The notes beneath the pieces were generated by a model, which saw nothing but the letters and a program-made list of their open reading frames with translations, was not told where the DNA came from and did no database searches. DNA of 64,000 nt from Ga0077527 sp964433345 (GTDB taxonomy: Bacteria; Pseudomonadota; Gammaproteobacteria; Burkholderiales; SG8-41), in the NCBI GenBank assembly GCA_964433345.1, contig CAYSQJ010000007.1, positions 90,178 to 154,177 on the forward strand, read 5' to 3'. The position numbers and the translations under genes were made by a program. Positions 8,445 through 16,528 of this stretch are shown here, one piece after another. How positions within the stretch are numbered: the stretch's first letter is position 1; every line of letters starts with the position of its first letter.

Positions 8445-9728
8445 TCAGGGTGTTACGGCAACCCGCTGCGGCGCGAGCGGCGGGTTCTGCGCGAAATAGC
8501 GCTTGATGCCGGTGAATATCGCATCGGCCATCTTGTTCTGGTACGCCGGGTTGCGCAGCTTCAGTTCCTCGTCGGGATTGCTGATGAAGGCGGTTTCGAT
8601 CAGGATGGACGGTATGTCGGGTGCCTTCAGCACCGCGAATCCGGCCTGTTCGACATAGTTCTTGTGCAGGCGGTTGATGCCGCCCATTTCCTGCAGCACC
8701 GCCTTGCCGAGCTTCAGGCTGTCGTTGATCGAAGCCGTTTGCGACAGATCGAGCAGGGTTTGTTTCAGATAGGGGTCCTGGATGCCGAGGTTGACGCCAC
8801 CGATCAGGTCGGCGTCGTTCTCCCGCTTGGCCAGCCAGCTTGCCGCGGCCGAGGTGGCGCCGCGCTCGGACAGCGCAAACACCGAGGAGCCATTGGCTGA
8901 GGGTTTGACGAAGGCGTCGGCATGGATCGACACGAAAAGGTCGGCGCGTACCCGCCGCGCCTTGGCGACGCGCATGTGCAGCGGGATGAAGAAGTCACCA
9001 TCACGCGTGAGCACGGCGCGCATGTTGGGCTCGTTGTCGATGCGATCTTTCAGCTTTCGCGCGATCGCCAGAGTCACGTGTTTCTCCAGCGTGCCGCGGC
9101 GGCCGCGGGCGCCCGGATCCTCGCCGCCGTGCCCGGCATCGATGACGATGGTGACCAGCCGTTCCGAAGGCGGCCGCGTCTCTCGCGGCGGGGATCTGGG
9201 GGCGGCCGGCGGCTCAGCCCTGGCAACGGGTGGCGCTGCAGTGTCCGCGGCGGGAGGCGGAACGGCGGCATGCGGCTCGCCGTGTCCGTGTTCGCGGCTC
9301 CTGAGGAAGGCGAGCAGGGGATCCGGCGGTTCCAGCGGGTAGACGTCGAGTACCAGCCGGTGGCCGTAGTCGCCGATGGGAGCCAGCGAAAACACCTCCG
9401 GCTTCACCTTGGCCTTGAGGTCGAATACCAGGCGCACCGTGCCCGGCTTGAAGCGGCCGACGCGCACGCCCTTGATGTAGGGATCTTCGGTGCTGATCTT
9501 GCCGGCGATGTCGTTCAGCGTTGCGCTGAGCGAGACGTCTTCGAGGTCCAGTACCAGGCGGTTGGGGTTGTCGAGGCTGAACAGCGTGTGCTTGACCGGC
9601 TGCTGAGATTCGATGGTGACCCGGGTGTAATCCGGGGCCGGCCACACCCGTGTCGCGGTGACCAGAATCTCCGCGGCAAACGCGGGCGCACCGAGTGCGA
9701 AGGCTGCGGCCAGCAGCTTCAGCAACAT
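8445..9728 (-). CDS. amiC: N-acetylmuramoyl-L-alanine amidase AmiC-type
   Basis: Periplasmic cell-wall amidase that splits septal peptidoglycan. The start MLLKLLAAAFALGAPAFA gives a clean signal peptide; the longer open frame overlaps tsaE and has no signal. An AMIN domain (about residues 25-130, with LVLDLEDVSL and VRLVFDLKA) targets the septum. After a proline/alanine linker comes the Amidase_3 zinc domain: VIDAGHGGEDPGARG near residue 205, FVSIHADAF near 275 and the final ILIETAFISNPDEE, which carries the zinc and catalytic residues. It lies downstream of tsaE on the same strand, as in other betaproteobacteria. Confidence 0.94.
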   Translation of the reverse strand: MLLKLLAAAFALGAPAFAAEILVTATRVWPAPDYTRVTIESQQPVKHTLFSLDNPNRLVLDLEDVSLSATLNDIAGKISTEDPYIKGVRVGRFKPGTVRLVFDLKAKVKPEVFSLAPIGDYGHRLVLDVYPLEPPDPLLAFLRSREHGHGEPHAAVPPPAADTAAPPVARAEPPAAPRSPPRETRPPSERLVTIVIDAGHGGEDPGARGRRGTLEKHVTLAIARKLKDRIDNEPNMRAVLTRDGDFFIPLHMRVAKARRVRADLFVSIHADAFVKPSANGSSVFALSERGATSAAASWLAKRENDADLIGGVNLGIQDPYLKQTLLDLSQTASINDSLKLGKAVLQEMGGINRLHKNYVEQAGFAVLKAPDIPSILIETAFISNPDEELKLRNPAYQNKMADAIFTGIKRYFAQNPPLAPQRVAVTP

Positions 9729-9787
9729 GCGGAAAAAAAGAAGCGGAAGCGCGGACGGGCTTGACGCCGCGCGGCAGTGTGCGAGTC

Positions 9788-10246
9788 TCAGTTTGTCAGC
9801 TTGTCGAGACAACGCCTGCCAGCCTCCGTGTGCGCCGTGATCACAATCTCGCGTCCTTCGCCGTCGGAACGCATGCTGATGTCTAGGTCGGCGGCAGGCA
9901 GATCCGGCGCTTTCTCCGGCCACTCGACCAGACATACGGACTCCGCATTGAAGTAATCGCGGAAGCCGCTGTTTGCCAGTTCCTCGGGATCAAGGAACCG
10001 ATAAAAATCAAAGTGATACAAGTATAACCTAGAAAATTGATAAGGTTCAACCAGCGTATAGGTCGGGCTTTTGACACGCCCCTCGTGGCCCAGCCCGCGC
10101 AGGATGCCCCGTGCCAGCGTGGTTTTCCCGGCGCCGAGGTCGCCGCGCAGATGCAGCACCATGCCCGGCTCGAGCAGCTGCGCCAGTGCCCGGCCCAGGA
10201 CCAGCGTGTCCTCTTCGTTGGCGAGAAAGCGGTTAACCTTGTTCAT
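9788..10246 (-). CDS. tsaE: tRNA threonylcarbamoyladenosine ATPase TsaE
   Basis: ATPase of the TsaBDE complex that makes t6A37 in tRNA. The 152-residue product has the Walker A segment GDLGAGKTTLARG near residue 35, the KSPTYTLVEPY motif near 60 and the YHFDFYRF and VEWPEKAP boxes, all family hallmarks. The stretch that codes for YQFSRLYLYHFDFYRF is conspicuously AT-rich compared with the rest of the gene. The ATG is at the edge of a CACAGAG repeat, so its leader is made of repeat-flanking sequence. Divergent from queG. Confidence 0.95.
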   Translation of the reverse strand: MNKVNRFLANEEDTLVLGRALAQLLEPGMVLHLRGDLGAGKTTLARGILRGLGHEGRVKSPTYTLVEPYQFSRLYLYHFDFYRFLDPEELANSGFRDYFNAESVCLVEWPEKAPDLPAADLDISMRSDGEGREIVITAHTEAGRRCLDKLTN

Positions 10247-10265
10247 GGGCGTGGAGAGAAAATCA

Positions 10266-10410
10266 AAGTCAAAGGCTTTAGCCACAGAGGACACAGAGAA
10301 CACAGAGAACTTCAAAAGCGCGTCCATCACGCCGCAGGGCTTGCGGTTCCAGTCCAGGTCCATACACCTGTTTTTCTCTGTGAACTCTGTGTCCTCTGTG
10401 GCTGGGTTTT
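10266..10410. repeat. CACAGAG-family long inverted repeat (tsaE-queG gap)
   Basis: The left arm (10277-10310) reads TTTAGCCACAGAGGACACAG and continues with two more CACAGAG units. The right arm (10370-10410) is its imperfect reverse complement, with CTCTGTGTCCTCTGTGGCTG. About 60 bases separate the arms. It occupies nearly all of the divergent tsaE-queG gap, so it lies in the promoter region of both genes. Confidence 0.9.
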
Positions 10411-10449
10411 GAATCTGGGTTTGGAATCGGATCTGAATTGAATTCCGCA

Positions 10450-11505
10450 ATGATCGACTACAAGGCACTGCGTGATGACATCCGCCGCTGGGGCGCCGAA
10501 CTCGGATTCCAGCAGGTCGCGGTGGCCGATTGCGACCTGTCGCATGCGGAACCGGGGCTCGCGGAATGGCTGGCGCGCGGCTGCCACGGCGAGATGGATT
10601 ATATGGCACGTCATGGTGCCAAACGCAGCCGTCCGGCCGAACTGGTGCCGGGCACGCTGCGGGTGATCGTCGCGCGGATCAACTACACGCCGCCGTCGGC
10701 CCGTGACAGCTGGGCCGTGATCGGCGACCGCAGGCGCGGCTTCGTCTCGCGCTATGCCACCGGCCGCGATTACCACAAGGTGCTGCGCAACAGGCTGCAG
10801 AAGCTCGCCTCGCGCATCGAATCCACCGTGGGTGCCCACCGTTACCGCGTGTTCACCGACAGTGCGCCGGTGATGGAGGTGGCGCTGGCCGAAAAGGCCG
10901 GCCTCGGCTGGCGCGGCAAGCACACGCTGCTGCTCAACCGCGAAGCCGGCTCGGCATTTTTCCTCGGCGAAATCTATACCGACCTGCCGCTGCCGGCGGA
11001 TGCGCCGCAGGCCGAGCATTGCGGCAGCTGCCGCAAGTGCATCGACATCTGTCCGACGCAGGCCATTGTCGCGCCGTACCGGCTTGATGCGCGGCGATGC
11101 ATCTCCTATCTGACCATCGAGCTGAAAGGCAGCATTCCCGAGGAATTCAGGCCGCTGATCGGCAACCGCATCTACGGCTGCGACGACTGCCAGCTGGCCT
11201 GTCCGTGGAACCGTTTCGCGCAGGTCACGGCCGAGGACGACTTCACGGTGCGCAACGGACTGGACGATGCCACTCTCGTCGAGCTGTTTGCCTGGGACGA
11301 GGCGGCCTTCGCATCGCGGCTTGCCGGCAGCGCGATCCACCGCATCGGCCACGAGCGCTGGCTGCGCAACATCGCGGTGGGTTTGGGCAATGCGGACAGT
11401 TCAGCGGAGATCATTGCCGCCTTGCAGGCGCGTGCCGGTCATCCGTCGGCGCTGGTGCGGGAGCATGTGGCCTGGGCGCTCGGGCGGCATGCGGGGAAAG
11501 TCTGA
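10450..11505 (+). CDS. queG: Epoxyqueuosine reductase QueG
   Basis: Catalyses the last step of queuosine formation in tRNA, reducing epoxyqueuosine with cobalamin and two 4Fe-4S clusters. The 351 residues show the catalytic aspartate in FTDSAPVMEVALAEKAGLGW (D137), the first cluster set CGSCRKCIDICPTQAI (C191, 194, 197, 201) and the second CDDCQLACPW. A HEAT-like C-terminal tail follows. ATG at 10450 is preferred to the in-frame TTG four codons earlier because that lies in repeat-flanking DNA. Neither has a strong ribosome site. Confidence 0.95.
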   Translation: MIDYKALRDDIRRWGAELGFQQVAVADCDLSHAEPGLAEWLARGCHGEMDYMARHGAKRSRPAELVPGTLRVIVARINYTPPSARDSWAVIGDRRRGFVSRYATGRDYHKVLRNRLQKLASRIESTVGAHRYRVFTDSAPVMEVALAEKAGLGWRGKHTLLLNREAGSAFFLGEIYTDLPLPADAPQAEHCGSCRKCIDICPTQAIVAPYRLDARRCISYLTIELKGSIPEEFRPLIGNRIYGCDDCQLACPWNRFAQVTAEDDFTVRNGLDDATLVELFAWDEAAFASRLAGSAIHRIGHERWLRNIAVGLGNADSSAEIIAALQARAGHPSALVREHVAWALGRHAGKV

Positions 11506-11524
11506 TGTCAAAAACAAAAATCTT

Positions 11525-11636
11525 TAGCCGCCGATGAACGCCGATAGACGCGGATAAACCCGATTCAAAATAATCGGTCTGTCTTTACGATATCTTGAAT
11601 TTCATCGGCGTTGATCTGCGTTCATCGGCGGTTAAA
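11525..11636. repeat. GCCGATGAACGC-family inverted repeat
   Basis: The left arm (11525-11558) contains GCCGCCGATGAACGCCGATA; the right arm (11602-11636) contains TGATCTGCGTTCATCGGCGG and is its imperfect reverse complement. It lies between the convergent queG and dehalogenase genes. A second copy is at 53259-53414. Confidence 0.88.
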
Positions 11637-11668
11637 ACGGGTGTTGTTTTCTCGTGCGGGTGGCGATC

Positions 11669-12379
11669 TCAGGCGCCCAACTTGTCTGCCAGTTCACCAA
11701 AGTCATTGGCGATGATGTCCCATTTTTCGCTGGCTTCGAGATTGGTTTTTTGTGCCGGCCCGTATTCGGTGGGGCGCAGCACGAAACCGGTGCGCATGCC
11801 GTGGCTCCTCGCGTGGCGGAGGTCGTCATTGTGCGCGGCGACCATCATCACTTCATGCGGCTTGCAGCCGAGCATCTCGATCGCGCCGAGGTAGATTTCG
11901 GGGTCGGGCTTGAAGTGGCGGAAGACCTGACCGCAGAGGATCACGTCCCAGGGCAGGCCGCCGTGCTTGGCCATGTTGGCGAGCATGTCGACATCGCCAT
12001 TGGACAGCGTCGAAATCAGGAATTTTTTCTTCAGCCGCTGCAGGCCCGCGACCGAATCCGGCCAGGGCAGCAGGCGATGCCAGACGCGATTGATATGGTG
12101 CAGAGAGGCCTCATCCAGTTTGTCGAGGCCGTAACGCGGCGCCATCCCGTCCAGCGCCCTGCGGTAGATGCCGTCGATCGTGGTCCACGGCCATTCGCCC
12201 TTGCGCACCTTGTCCATGCCCGGCTTGTAGGCGGTTTTCCATTCGTCGACGAAGGTGGTCCAGTCGACGGCAAGTCCGCGCGCTTTACCCCAGGCGGAGA
12301 GGTCGTTGATGATGCTGCTGCGCCAGTCGACCACGGTGCCGAAGGTGTCGAAAGTCAGGGCCTTGATGTCGGAGATCAT
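11669..12379 (-). CDS. Haloacid dehalogenase, type II (HAD superfamily)
   Basis: HAD hydrolase of 236 residues, close to L-2-haloacid dehalogenases, which remove halide from 2-haloalkanoic acids. The nucleophile motif FDTFGTVVDWR starts near residue 8, STLSNGD (motif II) lies near 115, and the lysine of FKPDPEIY (motif III) and VAAHNDDLRHARSHGMRTGF (motif IV) follow in order. The start MISDIKALTFD is chosen from the family N-terminus. It directly follows a GNAT gene on the same strand with a 22-base AT-rich gap. Activity on haloacids is inferred from motifs only. Confidence 0.87.
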   Translation of the reverse strand: MISDIKALTFDTFGTVVDWRSSIINDLSAWGKARGLAVDWTTFVDEWKTAYKPGMDKVRKGEWPWTTIDGIYRRALDGMAPRYGLDKLDEASLHHINRVWHRLLPWPDSVAGLQRLKKKFLISTLSNGDVDMLANMAKHGGLPWDVILCGQVFRHFKPDPEIYLGAIEMLGCKPHEVMMVAAHNDDLRHARSHGMRTGFVLRPTEYGPAQKTNLEASEKWDIIANDFGELADKLGA

Positions 12380-12401
12380 GTAAATACTTGATTTAAAGTG
12401 T

Positions 12402-12950
12402 TTATTCGGAAAGCGTGGCGAGGCGATGAAGGTCGCGGCGCATGCGGATCGCCGGCTCGATGTTCTGGTAATAACCGGTGATGTACTGCTGCTGCCGGAA
12501 CCCGAGCGCTTCATAAAAACTGCGCGCCGCAAAATTATTGGCGCGCATCTCGACCGTGAAATGGCCGATGCCCGCGGTCAGCGCCGATTCGACCAGCCAC
12601 TCGATCATCGCCACGCCGATGCCGCGGCGCTGGTGGGCGGGTTTGACCGCGAGCAGAGACAGGTGGGCGCGGCTGTCGCCGAATTCGCTGATCGCGAACC
12701 CTGCAAGCTGGCCGCCGATCTCCGTGACCAGCACGCAGGTTTCGCGGGCCTGCAATGCGCGCGTGACCCGCGCCGGATGCCAGGTCCAGCCGCGCAGCCC
12801 GACCTCGATCAGGCAGCGCGACATTTCGGCGATTTCCTGGACGTCGCCGCCATGGGCCAGTCGCAGCTGATGTGGATTCACGGGCACGGGTATCGGGTTC
12901 CTGTGATGCAGTGTAGCGCAATCACCGGATGCGAAGCCCCGGGTGTTCAC
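12402..12950 (-). CDS. GNAT family N-acetyltransferase
   Basis: A 182-residue acetyltransferase. The acetyl-CoA motif A is LLAVKPAHQRRGIGVAMIEW near residue 100, and the motif B region NNFAARSFYEALGF near 140 matches RimI-like enzymes; the substrate could be a protein N-terminus or a small amine. The true start may be the GTG at 12881 (VNPHQLRLAHGGD), because the first 23 residues look unlike the family. It reads into the dehalogenase gene, suggesting a shared transcript. Confidence 0.8.
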   Translation of the reverse strand: MNTRGFASGDCATLHHRNPIPVPVNPHQLRLAHGGDVQEIAEMSRCLIEVGLRGWTWHPARVTRALQARETCVLVTEIGGQLAGFAISEFGDSRAHLSLLAVKPAHQRRGIGVAMIEWLVESALTAGIGHFTVEMRANNFAARSFYEALGFRQQQYITGYYQNIEPAIRMRRDLHRLATLSE

Positions 12951-12977
12951 GTCGCGGAGGAATCCGCCGTGACAGCG

Positions 12978-13535
12978 TCAGGCCTGTCTCGGGATGAACT
13001 TCAGCGCGACACCGTTGTTGCACCAGCGCTGCCGCGTCGGCAGCGGGCCGTCGTCGAATACGTGGCCGTGGTGTCCGCCGCAGCGGATGCAGTGGTATTC
13101 GGTGCGCGGCAGCACCAGCAGGTAGTCCTTCTTGGTGCCGAACACGCCGGGGATGGTCGTGAAGAAGCTCGGCCAGCCGGTGCCGGATTCGTATTTCATG
13201 TCGGAAGTGAACAGCGGCAGGTCGCAGCCTGCGCAGGCATAGATGCCGGGGCGCTTCTCGGCATTCAGCGGGCTGGTGCCGGCGCGCTCGGTGCCTTCCT
13301 CGCGCAATATCTTGTACTGGACGGGGTCGAGGCGCTTGCGCCACTGGTCGGCGGGCAGCTTCAGCGGCTCGGTGGGCAAGGGCGCCTTGAAGCTCGCCGC
13401 CAGCAGGGCGCGCCAGTTTTTCTGCATGGCTTCGATGTCCTTCATGGTCATGGCCTGCGCGGTCTCAACCCTGCCCAGCAGTGAAGGCCCGAGGATGGCC
13501 AGCGACAGTCCCTGCAAAAATCCGCGTCGTTTCAT
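12978..13535 (-). CDS. msrB: Peptide methionine-(R)-S-oxide reductase MsrB, exported
   Basis: Reduces methionine-R-sulfoxide in proteins. The N-terminus MKRRGFLQGLSLAILG looks like a Tat signal (RRGFLQ), with a likely cleavage after ETAQA, so the enzyme probably works in the periplasm. Zinc cysteines are in CAGC (near residue 102) and CIRC (near 150); SGTGWPSF near 118 is the substrate motif. The catalytic cysteine is in RWCNNGVALKF near the C-terminus. The 185 residues are an MsrB domain plus an alpha-helical N-terminal extension. Cysteine, not selenocysteine, is used here. Confidence 0.93.
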   Translation of the reverse strand: MKRRGFLQGLSLAILGPSLLGRVETAQAMTMKDIEAMQKNWRALLAASFKAPLPTEPLKLPADQWRKRLDPVQYKILREEGTERAGTSPLNAEKRPGIYACAGCDLPLFTSDMKYESGTGWPSFFTTIPGVFGTKKDYLLVLPRTEYHCIRCGGHHGHVFDDGPLPTRQRWCNNGVALKFIPRQA

Positions 13536-13692
13536 GGATGATCTCCTGTGTCCTTCAGACCGCCCGTGTCACGGAAGATTCCGCGTCAGGGCGCTTGCGC
13601 AGTCAGTCGCCGCCCTCCGGCATTCCTTACAGGGCACCGGAAGGACGCATCCGATGCGCGATAATCGCGGCTGGCCGTGCCCGGATTCCGTG

Positions 13693-14682
13693 ATGAAAAG
13701 CATACAGATACACCGCTATGGCGGTCCCGAAGTCCTGCAGCGGGTCGATGCGCCCGTGCCCGAAGCGCTGCCCGGCACCCTGCTGATCCGCGTCCGTCAT
13801 GCCGGCATCAATTTCATGGACATCCATACCCGGCAGGGCAAGTATGCGACATCGCGGACCTACCCGGTGCGACTGCCCTGCACGCTGGGCATGGAGGGCG
13901 CGGGCGAGGTGGTCGCTTTGGGCGAGGGCGTGACCACGCATCGCGTTGGCGATCGCGTCGCCTGGTGCATCGTCTGGGGCAGCTATGCCGAATATGCCGC
14001 GGTGCCGGCCTGGCAGGCGGTGAAACTGCCGGATGCGCTGGCGCTGGACCTTGGCGCGGTGTCGGTATTCCAGGGCTACACCGCGCATTACCTTGCCCAT
14101 GACGTCGGCCGGCTGGCACCGGGCAAGACCTGCCTAGTGCATGCGGCTTCCGGCGGCATCGGCCAGATCCTGATCCAGATTGCCAGGCGCACCGGCGCAC
14201 GCGTGCTCGCGACCACCAGTTCCGCCGGCAAGGCCGCGATCGCGCGCAGCCGCGGCGCCGAGCAGGTGTTTCTCTACGAGAACGGGCGCTTTGCCGAGGC
14301 GGTGCGCGAGGCCACCGGCGGACAGGGGGTCGACGTGGTGTACGACCCGATCGGCAAAGCGACGCTGCGCGACAGCTTCCGCGCGACGCGCAAGCGCGGG
14401 CTGGTCGTCAACTACGGCAATGTTTCCGGTTCGGTGACCGATCTCGATCCGCTGGAACTCGGCGAAGCGGGGTCCTTGCTGCTGACCCGGCCGCGGCTCG
14501 CCGATCATCTGCGTGATGGTGCGGAAATCCGCCGCCGTGCCGATGACATTTTCGATGCGCTGCTCGATGGCTCGCTGCGCATCGACATTGCCGGGCGTTA
14601 CACGCTCGAGAATGTCGGGGAGGCGCATGCGGCTTACGAAGAACGCCGGATGGTCGGCAAGCCGGTGCTGGATATCGCCTGA
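13693..14682 (+). CDS. NADPH:quinone oxidoreductase family protein (zinc-independent MDR)
   Basis: Medium-chain reductase of 329 residues resembling QorA. Visible features are LIRVRHAGINFMDIHTRQG near residue 32, LGMEGAGEVVALGEGV near 61, the Rossmann stretch LVHAASGGIGQILIQIA near 145 and a YDPIGKATL near 218. The alcohol-dehydrogenase zinc ligands are lacking, as in quinone reductases. ATG is preceded directly by an in-frame GTG, so the start may be three bases earlier. It converges on the GntR gene across a perfect palindrome. Confidence 0.9.
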   Translation: MKSIQIHRYGGPEVLQRVDAPVPEALPGTLLIRVRHAGINFMDIHTRQGKYATSRTYPVRLPCTLGMEGAGEVVALGEGVTTHRVGDRVAWCIVWGSYAEYAAVPAWQAVKLPDALALDLGAVSVFQGYTAHYLAHDVGRLAPGKTCLVHAASGGIGQILIQIARRTGARVLATTSSAGKAAIARSRGAEQVFLYENGRFAEAVREATGGQGVDVVYDPIGKATLRDSFRATRKRGLVVNYGNVSGSVTDLDPLELGEAGSLLLTRPRLADHLRDGAEIRRRADDIFDALLDGSLRIDIAGRYTLENVGEAHAAYEERRMVGKPVLDIA

Positions 14683-14688
14683 TGCCGG

Positions 14689-14708
14689 GGCCTGAGGGCC
14701 CTCAGGCC
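14689..14708. terminator. Perfect 20-bp palindrome between convergent genes
   Basis: GGCCTGAGGGCCCTCAGGCC is fully self-complementary and overlaps the last codons of the GntR gene. It lies 6 bases after the quinone reductase stop. No T-run follows on either side, so bidirectional termination is possible but not assured. Confidence 0.45.
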
Positions 14709-15388
14709 TGCGCGCTCTTGGCGGCAGCCTGTTCCAGGAAGCGGATGGCTTCGTCCCGGGTTGCCATCGACAGCGCGGCGGCGATGCTTTCGGCACGCTC
14801 GCTGTCGCCGTCACGGATCGCTTCGTACAGCGCCTGCCATTGCCGGGATGAATGGCGCTGGTGCGCAGCGGAGGCCAGTGCAAGCCGGGTATAGCGGCTG
14901 GTCTGCAGCATCAGCGAGGCGAGTGTCGCGCGCAGCCAGCGGTTGCCGAGGCTTTCGGTGAATGCGCGGTTCACCTGCAGCGCGATGCGCGTATAGCCTT
15001 CAGTGTCCTTGCCGGCGAGCTTCTGCAGCTGCGCAATCGGATCCGCCACCTTCTCCAGCAGTTCATTGCGCTGCGGATCCTCGGCGATCCAGCGTGCGCG
15101 CAGTCCGACCAGCGCGGCACGGACCTGGTAGAGCTCGCGGATCTCGCGCACCGTGACGTCAGTGACCACTGCGCCGCGGTAGGGCAGGATGGTGACCAGC
15201 CCGGCACTCTGCAGCAGGCGCAGCGCGTCGCGCACCGGGCCGTGGCTGGAGCCGAATTCCTTTGACAGCACGGCCTCGACCAAGCGAGAACCCGGCGGAT
15301 AACGGCCGTCAACGATACGTTCGGCGAGCCTGGCGGCGATTTTTTCGGGCAGGGTCTGGTTCAGCCCGGCATCGCTGGATTCGGTCAT
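14702..15388 (-). CDS. GntR-family regulator, FCD subfamily
   Basis: Transcription factor of 228 residues. The winged-helix domain spans residues 12-80 (PPGSRLVEAVLSKEFGSSHG then VRDALRLLQSAGLV), and the FCD effector domain follows, starting VREIRELYQVRAALVGL. It is divergent from a TauD-type dioxygenase gene, with a 157-base gap that holds a 14-bp palindrome between candidate -35 and -10 boxes. The simple inference is that it controls that gene and itself in response to an organic acid. The effector is unknown. Confidence 0.9.
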   Translation of the reverse strand: MTESSDAGLNQTLPEKIAARLAERIVDGRYPPGSRLVEAVLSKEFGSSHGPVRDALRLLQSAGLVTILPYRGAVVTDVTVREIRELYQVRAALVGLRARWIAEDPQRNELLEKVADPIAQLQKLAGKDTEGYTRIALQVNRAFTESLGNRWLRATLASLMLQTSRYTRLALASAAHQRHSSRQWQALYEAIRDGDSERAESIAAALSMATRDEAIRFLEQAAAKSAQA

Positions 15389-15473
15389 TTATTTTTGTAT
15401 TCAATAAGATAGCGGCGATCCTGCCGCGTTGCGAGGAGTATAGCGCCACAAGCGCATGCAGGAAACGATTATC

Positions 15474-15487
15474 GATTATTAATAATC
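15474..15487. promoter_or_regulatory. Candidate GntR operator palindrome
   Basis: GATTATTAATAATC is a perfect 14-bp palindrome in the gap between the divergent GntR and dioxygenase genes. It lies four bases before a TATAAT box (15492-15497), so a bound dimer would block RNA polymerase at the dioxygenase promoter. Confidence 0.55.
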
Positions 15488-15491
15488 CGGG

Positions 15492-15497
15492 TATAAT
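15492..15497 (+). promoter_or_regulatory. Probable -10 box of the dioxygenase gene
   Basis: A perfect TATAAT 48 bases before the ATG. The best -35 partner at 17 bases is TTATCG, which is weak. Confidence 0.5.
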
Positions 15498-15545
15498 CCG
15501 GCTTCGCCTGCAATACCGTAAAACCGATTTCGAGGAGGAACATCC

Positions 15546-16448
15546 ATGTCCGTGACCGCAACCGCCGCCACTGTCCGCACTGCCGCCAATCCCGGCGGCA
15601 TTACCGTCGAAGCCATCACCCCGCAGATCGGCGCCGACATCGTCGGTGTCGACCTGACACTGCCGCTGACCGATGCACAGTTCAAGCAGATCAACGATGC
15701 GTGGATGAAGCATCTGGTGCTGCGTTTCCGCGGCCAGAACCTGAACAAGGACCAGCTGCATGAATTCAGCTGCCGTTTCGGCGAACTCGACAAGGCTCCG
15801 ATCAACGTCAAGGGCAAGCCCTGGATCGAGGGTTATCCTTACATGGCCGTGATGTCGAACATCAAGGTCGAAGGCGAGTCGATCGGCAGCCTTGGCTACG
15901 GCGAGGCGGTGTGGCACACCGACATGTCCTACAACGAGGTCACTCCGACCGGCGCGCTGCTCTACGGGGTCGAGGTGACGAAGGAGGGCGGCAGGACCGG
16001 TTTCCTCAACATGTACCATGCCTACGAGACTCTGCCTGCCGACCTCAAGGCAGCAGTCGAAGGCAAGATGATCAAGCATGACTCCAGCCGCAACAGCGCC
16101 GGTGACCTGCGCGCAGGCTTCAAGGCAGTGACCGATCCGCGCGAGGCGCCGGGCGCGGTCCATCCTGCGGTGATCCGTCATCCGGTGACCGGCCGCAAGG
16201 CGCTGTTCCTCGGCCGCCGGCCTTTCGGTTACGTGATGGGCCTGAGCCTCGAGGACAGCGAGGCGCTGCTCGACCGGCTGTGGGCGCATGCCACGCGTGA
16301 CGAATTCGCCTGGTACCAGAAATGGAGCGTCGGCGACCTGCTGATCTGGGACAACCGCTGCGTGATGCACAAGCGCACGGCCTTCGATCCCAACGAGCGC
16401 CGGCTGCTGTACCGCACCCAGATCAAGGGCGCGAAGCCGCAGGCCTGA
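15546..16448 (+). CDS. TauD/TfdA-family Fe(II)/2-oxoglutarate dioxygenase
   Basis: Non-haem iron dioxygenase of 300 residues, cytoplasmic. The iron ligands are visible as the H and D of VWHTDMSYNEV (near residue 122) and the distal histidine in WDNRCVMHKRTAFDP (near 277). The arginine for 2-oxoglutarate is in RRLLYRTQIKG at the C-terminus. A GAGGAGG ribosome site lies 5-10 bases before the ATG. TauD-like members hydroxylate taurine, alkyl sulfonates, phenoxyacetates or similar; nothing in the context fixes the substrate. The regulator next door is of the acid-responsive FCD class. Confidence 0.92.
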   Translation: MSVTATAATVRTAANPGGITVEAITPQIGADIVGVDLTLPLTDAQFKQINDAWMKHLVLRFRGQNLNKDQLHEFSCRFGELDKAPINVKGKPWIEGYPYMAVMSNIKVEGESIGSLGYGEAVWHTDMSYNEVTPTGALLYGVEVTKEGGRTGFLNMYHAYETLPADLKAAVEGKMIKHDSSRNSAGDLRAGFKAVTDPREAPGAVHPAVIRHPVTGRKALFLGRRPFGYVMGLSLEDSEALLDRLWAHATRDEFAWYQKWSVGDLLIWDNRCVMHKRTAFDPNERRLLYRTQIKGAKPQA

Positions 16449-16452
16449 TGGC

Positions 16453-16469
16453 GCGGGGGCTGCCCCCGC
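16453..16469 (+). terminator. GC hairpin after dioxygenase gene
   Basis: GCGGGGGC and GCCCCCGC form an 8-bp stem with a one-base spacer, 4 bases after the stop codon. There is no T-run. It may act together with the larger hairpin that follows. Confidence 0.35.
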
Positions 16470-16486
16470 ATCAATCAGCGCAACAA

Positions 16487-16528
16487 CACGGGCCGCCGGG
16501 GATAAAATCCGGCGGCCCGTGACTTTTT
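16487..16528 (+). terminator. Strong terminator overlapping the next start codon
   Basis: CACGGGCCGCCGG (16487-16499) pairs perfectly with CCGGCGGCCCGTG (16509-16521) around the 9-base loop GGATAAAAT, and TTTTT follows at 16524-16528. The last bases of the stem are the GTG start codon of the MATE gene, so the hairpin would also hide that start in any read-through transcript. Confidence 0.8.

Noticed and set aside
10266..10410. CACAGAG repeats as a CRISPR array
   Set aside because: Units are not separated by unique spacers of equal length, are paired as inverted arms, and have no cas genes.
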